A DNA stretch of 64,000 nt, from positions 24,036 to 88,035 of the forward strand of contig NZ_SNUR01000006.1 in the NCBI RefSeq assembly GCF_012027595.1, given 5' to 3'. Shown here piece after piece: positions 33,973-41,198 of the stretch. Under the pieces are notes generated by a model, which saw only the letters and a program-made list of their open reading frames with translations, was not told where the DNA came from and did no database searches. This DNA comes from Thermococcus sp. Bubb.Bath (lineage in GTDB: Archaea; Methanobacteriota_B; Thermococci; Thermococcales; Thermococcaceae). A program made the translations under genes and the position numbers. How positions within the stretch are numbered: the first letter of the stretch is position 1; the number at the start of each line of letters is the position of its first letter.

Positions 33973-35148
33973 ATGGTTGCCGCAAAGACGATAAAGGGAA
34001 TGATTGACAAGTCAGAGCTCCCCGAAAACATCAAGGAAGAGCTGTACAACAAAATCCTGGAGTACAACAAGAAGTACAAGCTCAAGAAGGCCGAGGTGCA
34101 GGCGATAATTGACGAGGCAATTAAGGAGTACGAGAACGCGCTCATCGAGCCGGGGGAGTCCATCGGAACCGTCGCCGCTCAGTCGATAGGTGAGCCATCA
34201 ACTCAGATGACCCTCAACACCTTCCACTACGCTGGTGTTGCCGAAATCAATGTCACCCTCGGTCTGCCGAGAATCATTGAGATTGTTGACGCCAGGAAGA
34301 ACCCATCGACTCCAATCATGACTGTCTACCTCGACGAGGAGCACCGCTATGATCAGGAGAAGGCCCTTGAGGTGGCCAGGAGGATTGAGGGAACCACCAT
34401 CGAGAACCTAGCCCGCGAGACGACGATCGACATACTCAACTTTGAGTTCGTTGTCGATATCGACCCCGAGAGGCTTGAGAAGAGCGGGCTGGACATGGAG
34501 AAAATCCTTAGAAAGCTCAACGGCTCTTTCAAGAGCGCGGAGTTTGAAGCTGACGGCTACACTCTGATAGCTCGTCCGAAGAAGGTCGGTAAGCTCTCCG
34601 ACCTGCGGAAGCTCGCCGAAAAGGTTAAAAAGCACCGCCTTAAGGGTCTATCGGGCGTTGGAAAGACCATCATCAGGAAGGAAGGCGACGAGTACGTCAT
34701 CTACACCGAGGGTTCAAACTTCAAGCAGGTGCTCAAGGTTCCTGGTATCGACCCCACAAGAACAAGAACCAACAACATCTGGGAGATAGCGGAAGTCCTT
34801 GGAATTGAGGCAGCGAGAAACGCCATCATTGAGGAAATCGTTAACACGATGCGCGAGCAGGGTCTCGAAGTCGACGTCAGGCACATAATGCTCGTCGCCG
34901 ACATGATGACGCTCGACGGCGTGATAAGGCCCATTGGAAGGCACGGTATCGTTGGTGAGAAGTCGAGCGTGCTCGCAAGGGCCGCTTTCGAGATAACCAC
35001 TCAGCATCTATTTGAGGCCGCTGAGAGAGGAGAAGTCGACCCCCTCAACGGCGTCGTGGAGAACGTGCTCATTGGTCAGCCCGTTCCGGTCGGAACCGGA
35101 ATGGTACAGCTGAAGATGAGCCTTCCCCTGAGACCGAAAAGGGAGTAG
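33973..35148 (+). CDS. rpoA2: DNA-directed RNA polymerase subunit A'' (RpoA2)
   Basis: 391 residues corresponding to the C-terminal third of the largest subunit. The conserved trigger-loop region appears as ALIEPGESIGTVAAQSIGEPSTQMTLNTFH and the jaw as VADMMTLDGVIRPIGRHGIVGEKSSVLARAAFE. Start ATG 33973 follows GAGGTGAGG. It comes 10 bp after rpoA1 and 13 bp before the L30e gene. Complete, no intein. Confidence 0.97.
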   Translation: MVAAKTIKGMIDKSELPENIKEELYNKILEYNKKYKLKKAEVQAIIDEAIKEYENALIEPGESIGTVAAQSIGEPSTQMTLNTFHYAGVAEINVTLGLPRIIEIVDARKNPSTPIMTVYLDEEHRYDQEKALEVARRIEGTTIENLARETTIDILNFEFVVDIDPERLEKSGLDMEKILRKLNGSFKSAEFEADGYTLIARPKKVGKLSDLRKLAEKVKKHRLKGLSGVGKTIIRKEGDEYVIYTEGSNFKQVLKVPGIDPTRTRTNNIWEIAEVLGIEAARNAIIEEIVNTMREQGLEVDVRHIMLVADMMTLDGVIRPIGRHGIVGEKSSVLARAAFEITTQHLFEAAERGEVDPLNGVVENVLIGQPVPVGTGMVQLKMSLPLRPKRE

Positions 35149-35161
35149 GGAGGTGTGAAGT

Positions 35162-35467
35162 ATGGATCTAGCTTTCGAACTTAGGAAGGTCCTTGAGACA
35201 GGAAAGGCCGTGCTCGGCTCAAAGAAAACTGTCCACCTCGCAAAGACGGGTGGCGCGAAGCTCATTATAGTTGCCAAAAACGCTCCGGCAGAGATAAAGG
35301 AGGACATAGCCTACTACGCCAAGCTCAGCAACATCCCCGTTTACGAGTTCGACGGAACGAGCGTTGAGCTGGGTACACTCCTGGGTAAGCCCTTCGTCGT
35401 GGCTTCCCTTGCCATAGTTAACCCTGGCGAGAGCAACATACTCGCCTTGGCTGGGGGTAAGGAGTAA
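35162..35467 (+). CDS. rpl30e: Large ribosomal subunit protein eL30 (L30e)
   Basis: 101 residues of the L7Ae/L30e RNA-binding fold: [40 protein letters not shown], then [20 protein letters not shown]. It sits on the large subunit and binds kink-turn RNA. The ribosome site GGAGGTG lies 8 nt before the ATG. The stop TAA shares its last A with the ATG of the next gene. The position after rpoA2 is conserved in archaea. Confidence 0.96.
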   Translation: MDLAFELRKVLETGKAVLGSKKTVHLAKTGGAKLIIVAKNAPAEIKEDIAYYAKLSNIPVYEFDGTSVELGTLLGKPFVVASLAIVNPGESNILALAGGKE

Positions 35468-35904
35468 TGCCGCTGAAGCTCAACACGGACCAGATCAAGT
35501 ACATAGCCCTCTTCGAGAGCATGACCGGAGCGACGGTCTTGGACTGTCTGGTGGACAGCAGCAAGAACAGGCTGATCTTTGTAATAAAGAAGGGTGAGAT
35601 GGGGCTCGCGCTTGGCAAGAAGGGAGCCAACGTTAAGCGCGTTCAGGACATGCTTGGTAAGGATATAGAGCTCATCGAGCACTCCGAGAATCCCGAGGAG
35701 TTCCTGAGGAACATTTATAAGAGCCTCGGGGTTAAGGTTAAAAAGATCCACATCACGGAAAAGAGGGATGGGAAAAAGGTCGCCCTCCTTGACATAGGCC
35801 CGCGCGACAAGCCGAGGGCCATCGGAAGGGGCGGCCAGAACATAAATCTCGTGAAGGACCTTATGGAGAGACACCACGGTATTAGTGACGTTGTGATAAT
35901 CTGA
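35467..35904 (+). CDS. nusA: NusA-like KH-domain transcription factor
   Basis: 145 residues with two KH domains only: [27 protein letters not shown] (first GxxG loop GKKG) and [27 protein letters not shown] (second loop GRGG). The S1 and N-terminal domains of bacterial NusA are absent, as usual in archaea. It binds nascent RNA and probably acts in elongation, termination or rRNA synthesis. It overlaps L30e by one base and precedes rps12 by 10 bp. Confidence 0.95.
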   Translation: MPLKLNTDQIKYIALFESMTGATVLDCLVDSSKNRLIFVIKKGEMGLALGKKGANVKRVQDMLGKDIELIEHSENPEEFLRNIYKSLGVKVKKIHITEKRDGKKVALLDIGPRDKPRAIGRGGQNINLVKDLMERHHGISDVVII

Positions 35905-35914
35905 GGTGATGATC

Positions 35915-36358
35915 ATGGCTGGAAAGAAGGCTCCGTATGGAGAATTTGCCGGAAGGAAGCTCAAGCTCAAGAGGAAGAAGTTCCGCTGGAGCGACATAAC
36001 CTACAAGAGAAGGGTTCTCCGCCTCAAGGAGAAGAGCGACCCGCTCGGAGGCGCCCCACAGGCGAAGGGAATAGTCCTTGAGAAGATAGCCGTTGAGGCT
36101 AAGCAGCCGAACTCAGCTATGCGTAAGGCAGTTAGGGTTCAGCTCATCAAGAACGGCAAGGTCGTTACCGCTTTCACCCCCGGGGACGGTGCCATCAACC
36201 ACATAGACGAGCACGACGAGGTCATCATAGAGGGAATCGGTGGTCCAAAGGGCGGTTCAGTCGGCGATATCCCGGGAATCAGGTATAAGGTCGTCAAGGT
36301 CAACAGGGTCTCCCTCAAGGAGCTTGTCAAGGGCAGAAAGGAGAAGCCGAGGAGGTGA
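35915..36358 (+). CDS. rps12: Small ribosomal subunit protein uS12
   Basis: 147 residues, with the decoding-centre loops [14 protein letters not shown] and [26 protein letters not shown] typical of archaeal/eukaryotic S12 (S23e). The N-terminus is a basic extension. Start ATG 35915 is chosen for GAGGTGATGATC; ATG 35909 lies within the ribosome site. Part of the streptomycin-operon-like group with uS7. Confidence 0.97.
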   Translation: MAGKKAPYGEFAGRKLKLKRKKFRWSDITYKRRVLRLKEKSDPLGGAPQAKGIVLEKIAVEAKQPNSAMRKAVRVQLIKNGKVVTAFTPGDGAINHIDEHDEVIIEGIGGPKGGSVGDIPGIRYKVVKVNRVSLKELVKGRKEKPRR

Positions 36359-36363
36359 AAGAG

Positions 36364-37011
36364 ATGGCCAAGGCAATCACCGAGCGCTTCTATCAGCCGA
36401 AGGAGCCCAAGGTCATGGGCAGGTGGAGCGTTGAGGACGTTGAGGTCGCCGACCCGTCCCTTAAGCCCTACATAAACCTCGATGCCAGAATCCTCCCCCA
36501 CAGCCACGGGAGGCACGCCAAGAAGTCCTTCGGCAAGGCCAACGTTCACATCGTAGAGAGGCTTATCAACAAGGTCATGCGCAGCGGTGCCAGCCACTCC
36601 AAGGTTGGCAGCCACTTCATGAGAAGGGAACACCGTTCCCTCATGAGCAAGAAGATGAAGGCCTACGAGGTCGTCAAGGAGGCCTTCACTATCATAGAGC
36701 GCAGGACAAAGCAGAACCCGCTTCAGATTCTCGTCAGGGCCATCGAGAACTCCTCCCCGAGGGAGGACACTACAACCATCGCCTTCGGTGGAATCCGCTA
36801 CCACATGGCCGTCGACGTTTCCCCGCTCAGGAGGCTCGACATAGCCCTCAAGAACATTGCCCTTGGAGCCAGCGCCAAGTGCTACAGGAACAAGACCACC
36901 TACGCTCAGGCCCTCGCCGAAGAGCTCATAGCCGCCGCCAACAAGGATCCGAAGAGCTTCGCCTACAGCAAGAAGGAAGAGATCGAGAGGATTGCCCAGT
37001 CCTCACGCTGA
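36364..37011 (+). CDS. rps7: Small ribosomal subunit protein uS7
   Basis: 215 residues: the archaeal N-terminal extension, then [30 protein letters not shown], the head-domain 16S-binding region [19 protein letters not shown], and the end [13 protein letters not shown]. It nucleates 16S head assembly. ATG 36364 follows GAGGAGGTGAAAG, beginning 5 nt after the uS12 stop. It is the last gene of the operon; the usual neighbour EF-2/EF-1A is not beside it here. Confidence 0.97.
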   Translation: MAKAITERFYQPKEPKVMGRWSVEDVEVADPSLKPYINLDARILPHSHGRHAKKSFGKANVHIVERLINKVMRSGASHSKVGSHFMRREHRSLMSKKMKAYEVVKEAFTIIERRTKQNPLQILVRAIENSSPREDTTTIAFGGIRYHMAVDVSPLRRLDIALKNIALGASAKCYRNKTTYAQALAEELIAAANKDPKSFAYSKKEEIERIAQSSR

Positions 37012-37063
37012 GGGCTGGAAGTCTTTTCTCTACTTTCTCCAAATTTCCTCTTACTCACTTCCA

Positions 37064-37082
37064 AACGCTTTTTAAATCCTTA
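37064..37082 (+). promoter_or_regulatory. TATA box of the DUF3783 gene
   Basis: AAACGCTTTTTAAATCC lies about 30 nt before the ATG at 37106, consistent with a very short leader. Confidence 0.55.
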
Positions 37083-37105
37083 ATCGGAGTTTTCTCGGTG
37101 GTAAA

Positions 37106-37498
37106 ATGATATTCCTGATAGGATTCTCCGAAGATGAAGTGAAGCTGATAAGAGATGCCTTTGATGGGGTTCCCGTCTATGAGATACCGAGCTACTGTGG
37201 GGTCTGGGTTCTTAGCGAGGTCATTGAGAAGGCTGACTCCCTCGAGGGAAGCGGGAACTGGCACGAGAGGAAGTTCTTCCTGATGCATGACCTGAGCAAC
37301 GAGGAGGTCAAGGAAGCGCTGAAAAAGATGAAGTCTCTCGGCTTCAGAGGAGTCATCTACGCCACCACAACTCCTAACTCCCTGACTATGAAACTCAACG
37401 AGCTGATAGAGGAGTGGCTCGAGGAGGACGCCTACTTCCGCCGGCTCAGGAGGATGAAGAAGGGGCCGTATTTGAATATCAAAGGAAGCTCTGGTTAA
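37106..37498 (+). CDS. DUF3783-domain protein, 130 aa
   Basis: An alpha/beta small protein: MIFLIGFSEDEVKLIRDAFDGVPVYEIP, then FFLMHDLSNEEVKEALKKMKSLGFRGVIYATTTP and NSLTMKLNELIEEWLEEDAYFRRLRR. The pattern matches DUF3783 proteins of archaea and bacteria, whose role is not established. It is cytoplasmic, with no metal-binding motif. The 3' end overlaps the convergent nucleotidyltransferase gene by 4 bp. Confidence 0.75.
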   Translation: MIFLIGFSEDEVKLIRDAFDGVPVYEIPSYCGVWVLSEVIEKADSLEGSGNWHERKFFLMHDLSNEEVKEALKKMKSLGFRGVIYATTTPNSLTMKLNELIEEWLEEDAYFRRLRRMKKGPYLNIKGSSG

Positions 37499-37800
37499 AT
37501 CTCAATCGGTATCCCCTCGGTTTTTACCGTTCTTATGAAGCTGTCGTTTCTCTTTTTAAACTCATCCGGCTTGAGAAGTATTGGACTTATTAACTCCCCG
37601 TATTTGAGCAGCACTTCTGTTACCAGCTCAATTATCTCGTCAAAATCAACCTCCCCAACTATCAGAACATCAATGTCGCTCTCTTCATCGTAGTCTCCCC
37701 TGGCGTAGGAACCGAATAGAAAGACTTCATCTATCGAGCTTCCGAATCGTTCCTTTAAAAGCTTTAAAAACGCGTTAAGGGCCTTAGCTTTTCTGTCCAT
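37495..37800 (-). CDS. MNT-type minimal nucleotidyltransferase (orphan)
   Basis: 101 residues with the polymerase-beta-like motif FLFGSYARGDYDEESDIDVLIVG: GS..RG followed by D-x-D. MNT proteins are antitoxins of HEPN toxins, acting by AMPylating or adenylylating the toxin. No HEPN gene is adjacent, unlike the pair at 57854-58532. ATG 37800 has GGAGGAG upstream; the frame opens at 37848. It lies beside vapBC, so the region may be a small accessory spot. Confidence 0.82.
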   Translation of the reverse strand: MDRKAKALNAFLKLLKERFGSSIDEVFLFGSYARGDYDEESDIDVLIVGEVDFDEIIELVTEVLLKYGELISPILLKPDEFKKRNDSFIRTVKTEGIPIEI

Positions 37801-37866
37801 ATCTAATCTCCTCCAGGAGGTTATTACCAAGGGCATTGAAATCGGCATGAAGAAAGCAAGAGAGCG

Positions 37867-38271
37867 CTAACCTTTTCCATCAACATTTTCAAACGGGTTG
37901 TAAATTCTAAGTCCTCCAATGCCTTCGAAGTCTCTAACGTTTCTTGTCACGAGGGTGTAGCCGTATTTCAGGGCAGTGGCCGCTATTACTGCATCTGGGA
38001 GCTTTATGCTCTTCCTTCTCCTAAGCTCGATTGCGAGTTCAGCAATATCGTCGGTAAGAGGAATTACATGGGCGAAGCTTATGAACTCCTTCGACTTTTC
38101 AAACCCCTCCGGGGTGTGTCCCTTCCAGCCTAGAAACTCTATTTTGGTAATTATGGAGATGTTGAAGCTCTCCTTTAGGATTTTCTCTATCTTGGGTATC
38201 TCCTCCGTAGGAATGGCATCGGCGAGGTAGTATATGAGGATGTTGGTGTCTATCAGAAATCCCTCTCCCAT
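37867..38271 (-). CDS. vapC: VapC-type PIN-domain RNase toxin
   Basis: 134 residues with all PIN acidic positions: Asp8 in FLIDTNILIYYL, Glu in IITKIEFLGWKG (about residue 44), Asp in IKLPDAVIAATA (about 92) and Asp in TRNVRDFEGI (about 113). VapC toxins cleave tRNA or rRNA with Mg2+. Its start lies 19 bp inside the upstream vapB frame, the usual antitoxin-toxin coupling. Complete and apparently active. Confidence 0.92.
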   Translation of the reverse strand: MGEGFLIDTNILIYYLADAIPTEEIPKIEKILKESFNISIITKIEFLGWKGHTPEGFEKSKEFISFAHVIPLTDDIAELAIELRRRKSIKLPDAVIAATALKYGYTLVTRNVRDFEGIGGLRIYNPFENVDGKG

Positions 38272-38441
38272 TCCGACCTCAGCTCCCGGAGGCTCTTTTC
38301 GAGGTCTTTTCTCCCCTTGTAAATTCCTCTGTACTTTGAAGGCTCAAAGATTTTCTCCCTCACCTTTTCCCATAGTTCTGGAGGCACTATTACTCCCTTT
38401 ATCCTACCGTGCTCATCGTAGATGTACTCAACTCCTTCCAT
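38253..38441 (-). CDS. vapB: VapB-type antitoxin
   Basis: 62 residues: EYIYDEHGRIKGVIVPPELWEKV is the N-terminal strand-helix DNA-binding part, and SKYRGIYKGRKDLEKSLRELRSEWERDF is a basic/acidic C-terminal helix that would wrap VapC. The TATA-like CGTTAAATAC is at about 38470-38480. It overlaps vapC by 19 bp. The two would form a self-repressing toxin-antitoxin operon. Confidence 0.85.
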   Translation of the reverse strand: MEGVEYIYDEHGRIKGVIVPPELWEKVREKIFEPSKYRGIYKGRKDLEKSLRELRSEWERDF

Positions 38442-38495
38442 AACTCATACCCAGGGGAATGTTGTTGGAGGGTGTATTTAACGTTTTCACCAAGT

Positions 38496-39617
38496 TTATC
38501 TTATTAAACTCCTCCCTACCATGTTTGCCGGCTTCTCAACTCCAAAGAACTCCAGAACAGTAGGCGCGATATCCATCAGGCTCGGCCCCTCAAGTTCAGC
38601 GTCCTCAAAGCCCCAGAGTATAAGGGGCACTTTCATCACAGGCTCGTTCATCGACCCGTGCATTCCCTTTACCCAATGGCTTGTCCCCTTTACACCCCTA
38701 CAAATCCGATGGGAGCAGAACCAGTAGCCGGGCTTCGCCGAAACTATGAGCTCGCCGCTGTTTGGAGTGTTCAGGTGGGGAAGCTCCTCACGGAAAAAGA
38801 CCTCCTTAACCCCTGGGGCCCTCCTGAGTGCCTCAAATGCATCTTCGCTTTGATTGGGGTCTTTAAGGTAGACATGGACGCCTCCACCGGAGGATACTCT
38901 CAGAACGTCAATTCCTTTCTCCCTAAGGTAGGTCTTCAGGTTCACCCAGGTGTGCACCTCTTCTTGCCCGTGGTCGGCGAAGATAATGAAGGCGTACTCG
39001 TCCTTCAGCCTCTCCCAGAGTGTCCTTACCGCAGTATCGACGGTTTCAACGGCCTTCATCGCGCCTTCACTGAGAGGTCCGTGGTCGTGCTGCATTCCGT
39101 CTATCGAGGCAAAATGTACGAGAAGTAAGTCCGGTTTGCACTCATCGTAGAGGTAGAGCGCCGAATTGAGAACCCAGACGTCCTTCCTCCAGTCCCGCCC
39201 GTGCTTCCTGTACATCCCGTTGCTTGCGAAGAAGGGAGGAAAGATTCTGACATCGGTTCCGCTGAAGGGCGGCATCGTGTAGCCCGAAACTGACGCCGTT
39301 CTAACTCCCTTCCCCCTCAGAACATCAACTATCGTCGGAGCCTTGATGACCTTATGGGGATTGAAGGCGACCTCGTATTCGTAGAAGTTCACCTTCCTGT
39401 CGGCTATCCTGTCGTAGTAGCCGTTCTCGACTACCCCGTGATCCCTTGGCCAAACACCGGTCATGACGCTCGTGTGAACTAAGTCTGTGAGTGTGGGGAA
39501 TATTGAATCGACAACCGCAAACTCCCCGTTTTCGGCGAGCTCGCTCAGGAAGGGCATGTGCTCGAGGTTGTAGACCCCGTTACCATCGAGGCTTATGAGG
39601 GCGAGTTTTTTCCTCAC
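38496..39617 (-). CDS. Type I phosphodiesterase / alkaline-phosphatase superfamily protein
   Basis: 373 residues with the fold's metal sites: LALISLDGNGVYNLEHMPFL, the nucleophile Thr region IFPTLTDLVHTSVMTGVWPRDHG, HFASIDGMQHDHGP, IIFADHGQEEVH and the late HWVKGMHGS. Members hydrolyse nucleotide pyrophosphates or phosphodiesters with two Zn ions. No signal peptide is evident, so it is probably cytoplasmic. The GTG start overlaps the stop of the 41-residue coiled-coil gene as GTGA, so translation is coupled. Confidence 0.87.
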   Translation of the reverse strand: MRKKLALISLDGNGVYNLEHMPFLSELAENGEFAVVDSIFPTLTDLVHTSVMTGVWPRDHGVVENGYYDRIADRKVNFYEYEVAFNPHKVIKAPTIVDVLRGKGVRTASVSGYTMPPFSGTDVRIFPPFFASNGMYRKHGRDWRKDVWVLNSALYLYDECKPDLLLVHFASIDGMQHDHGPLSEGAMKAVETVDTAVRTLWERLKDEYAFIIFADHGQEEVHTWVNLKTYLREKGIDVLRVSSGGGVHVYLKDPNQSEDAFEALRRAPGVKEVFFREELPHLNTPNSGELIVSAKPGYWFCSHRICRGVKGTSHWVKGMHGSMNEPVMKVPLILWGFEDAELEGPSLMDIAPTVLEFFGVEKPANMVGRSLIR

Positions 39618-39739
39618 TCTTCCTCCTCCTTCTGGGCTTTCTCAATCTTTTCAAGGGTCTTGCTGAGTCTTTCAAGCTCTTCCCTGAGCTTTTTCACTTC
39701 CTCGGCCATCCTTTTGAGCTCTTTAACGTTCTCATCCAT
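39614..39739 (-). CDS. 41-residue coiled-coil protein
   Basis: An overlooked small gene: MDENVKELKRMAEEVKKLRE, then ELERLSKTLEKIEKAQKEEEE. It is one continuous amphipathic helix with Leu/Met/Ile in heptad positions. The ribosome site GGTGAGGAAAATG is excellent. Its stop overlaps the GTG start of the phosphodiesterase as GTGA, so it is surely translated with it. It may be an oligomerising partner or regulator; prefoldin-like or leader-peptide roles are also possible. Not a known named family to me. Confidence 0.75.
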   Translation of the reverse strand: MDENVKELKRMAEEVKKLREELERLSKTLEKIEKAQKEEEE

Positions 39740-39750
39740 TTTCCTCACCG

Positions 39751-39800
39751 TCAGCCTGACGTGCACTCCTCACCAATCAGTGGGATGGAAGGCTCATCAT
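39751..39800 (-). ncRNA. C/D box sRNA candidate between nreA and the coiled-coil gene
   Basis: Minus strand. C box ATGATGA (39794-39800), 13-nt guide, D' box CTGA (39777-39780), 3-nt spacer TTG, C' box GTGAGGA (39767-39773, one mismatch), 12-nt guide, D box CTGA (39751-39754). A short flanking stem (CCG before C, CGG after D) closes it. All spacings match archaeal double-guide methylation RNAs. The guides would pair with TGGGATGGAAGGC and CCTGACGTGCAC; I could not assign these to rRNA or tRNA from memory. It lies between two genes of the same strand and may be cut from their transcript. Confidence 0.7.
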
Positions 39801-39812
39801 CCGGTTGGGCAA

Positions 39813-41051
39813 TCACGTTAAAACCTTTCCCAGCCATTGGTCTAAAGTTTTCTGCCTCGCGAGGGCGCCAAGGACGTAGCTCCGCTGGAGGTATCTCTCA
39901 AATGGGTGTTCCAGCCTTCTTTTGATGGCTTCCAACGCATCTTTTAGGGTTTCAAAGCGGCCTATTGGATTGTTCATGGCTTTCTTAACCCCGACCCGTA
40001 TCTGCCACACGCCGACGGGGGCGTAGTATTCTGGGGTGACCTCGCGGAATACTATTATCCTGGCCTGCCTTCTCCTCGCCCTCAGGCTTTCCAGCACGCT
40101 TAAGCGGGCCGCGTAGTAGGCACCGGTTGTCTCGTTGGCGTAGCCTTTGATTCCCCTGAAGTCCTCGTGGTCGTGGATAACCTGGGGTTCTTCACTACCG
40201 AAGAGCGAGCCCTTCAGCCAGACTTCAAGGAGTTCGAAGGCGTAGCTCTCCGGCATCAGCAGGACGGCGTAGCGGTTCCCCATGAAGCGGTAGAAGTAGA
40301 CCTCGTAGGAGTTTATCTCAGGGTAATCCAGTATTTCCCTCCGTAAGTTTTTCCCAATCGTGTCTTGGACGGCGGTTATGCTCCACCTCGTCGGCACGAG
40401 CTTCTTGTCCATTCCGAGCAGTCCAGCCGAGAGGAGCCTTATGATGTAGTATTCGTCAAAGCCCCAGTTGTAAAGCCTCATTATCGCCCCTTCAGCCTTC
40501 AGCTCGTCGCTAACTACGTAGTCCGTCCTCCTCGGAATTTTTGGGTTCTCAGTCAGCTCGAAGTCGAGGAGTTCAGCCCTCGGGCCGAGTGGAGGGGCAA
40601 ACTCACTCGGGACGACTTTCATAACGGGTTTTCTCTTGAGTATTACTTCGCTGTCCACGGGCTTTATGCTCATAGCCAGTTCCTGAACTTCGCCCAGAAT
40701 TCTCTCGCTCTTTCTGACGCTGACGTCCGCCCTTGTCTCACCCATAACGAGGAGGGAGCGGTAGTAGAGGATGTCCTTTATCGTCTTGTCGTCCCATTTG
40801 AGCGGGCTGTCGAGGTACTCGGTCTTCCCCTCGATTGGGGGCACGAGGGGGCCTATCCTGACCTTTGGATAACCGTACTCCCCGACGAAGATGCTCGGTG
40901 GTGAGGAGCCGAAGATGTGCCTCTTGTTCACTTTTTCCTCGGCTTTTTTGGCCACCCTGAACCTCTCGAGTATTGGGCAGGTCGGCCTGCCGCAGAGCAG
41001 TTTTCTCCCCTTGCATATCGCGCAGAGTTTTGAGTTGAAGAGCTCGACCAT
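39813..41051 (-). CDS. nreA: Nre-family DNA repair protein
   Basis: 412 residues. The N-terminus is a zinc-finger-like cluster LCAICKGRKLLCGRPTCPIL (four or five Cys), and the body has the Nre blocks GPLVPPIEGKTEYLDSPLKWDDKTI and SITAVQDTIGKNLRREILDYPEI. The C-terminus QKTLDQWLGKVLT resembles a PCNA-interacting PIP box (QxxLxxWL), as reported for haloarchaeal NreA. NreA helps repair DNA damage through PCNA. The start is ATG 41051 or 41054 (adjacent codons); 41051 has the better spacing to GGGTG. Confidence 0.88.
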   Translation of the reverse strand: MVELFNSKLCAICKGRKLLCGRPTCPILERFRVAKKAEEKVNKRHIFGSSPPSIFVGEYGYPKVRIGPLVPPIEGKTEYLDSPLKWDDKTIKDILYYRSLLVMGETRADVSVRKSERILGEVQELAMSIKPVDSEVILKRKPVMKVVPSEFAPPLGPRAELLDFELTENPKIPRRTDYVVSDELKAEGAIMRLYNWGFDEYYIIRLLSAGLLGMDKKLVPTRWSITAVQDTIGKNLRREILDYPEINSYEVYFYRFMGNRYAVLLMPESYAFELLEVWLKGSLFGSEEPQVIHDHEDFRGIKGYANETTGAYYAARLSVLESLRARRRQARIIVFREVTPEYYAPVGVWQIRVGVKKAMNNPIGRFETLKDALEAIKRRLEHPFERYLQRSYVLGALARQKTLDQWLGKVLT

Positions 41052-41149
41052 CATACACCCTATGGCCTTCCTCGTTTAAAACTTGTCCCGCATTTTTTTG
41101 GATAATAAATCTGTTTAACATTCCGGGTGTATGTCCCTTGTTGTGTTTT

Positions 41150-41168
41150 CATAAACTTTTATATACTC
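41150..41168 (+). promoter_or_regulatory. Strong BRE/TATA of the aor cluster
   Basis: ATAAACTTTTATATACTC gives a TATA box about 35-45 nt before ATG 41199, with GAGGTG (41188-41193) as ribosome site. Strong expression is expected, as for AOR in related species. Confidence 0.65.
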
Positions 41169-41198
41169 AAATGTACTTACATGTCCTGAGGTGTTTTT

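Noticed and set aside
37801..37860. Short plus-strand frame NLLQEVITKGIEIGMKKARER before TAA
   Set aside because: Too short, no start or ribosome site; kept only as a possible relic in the toxin-antitoxin finding.
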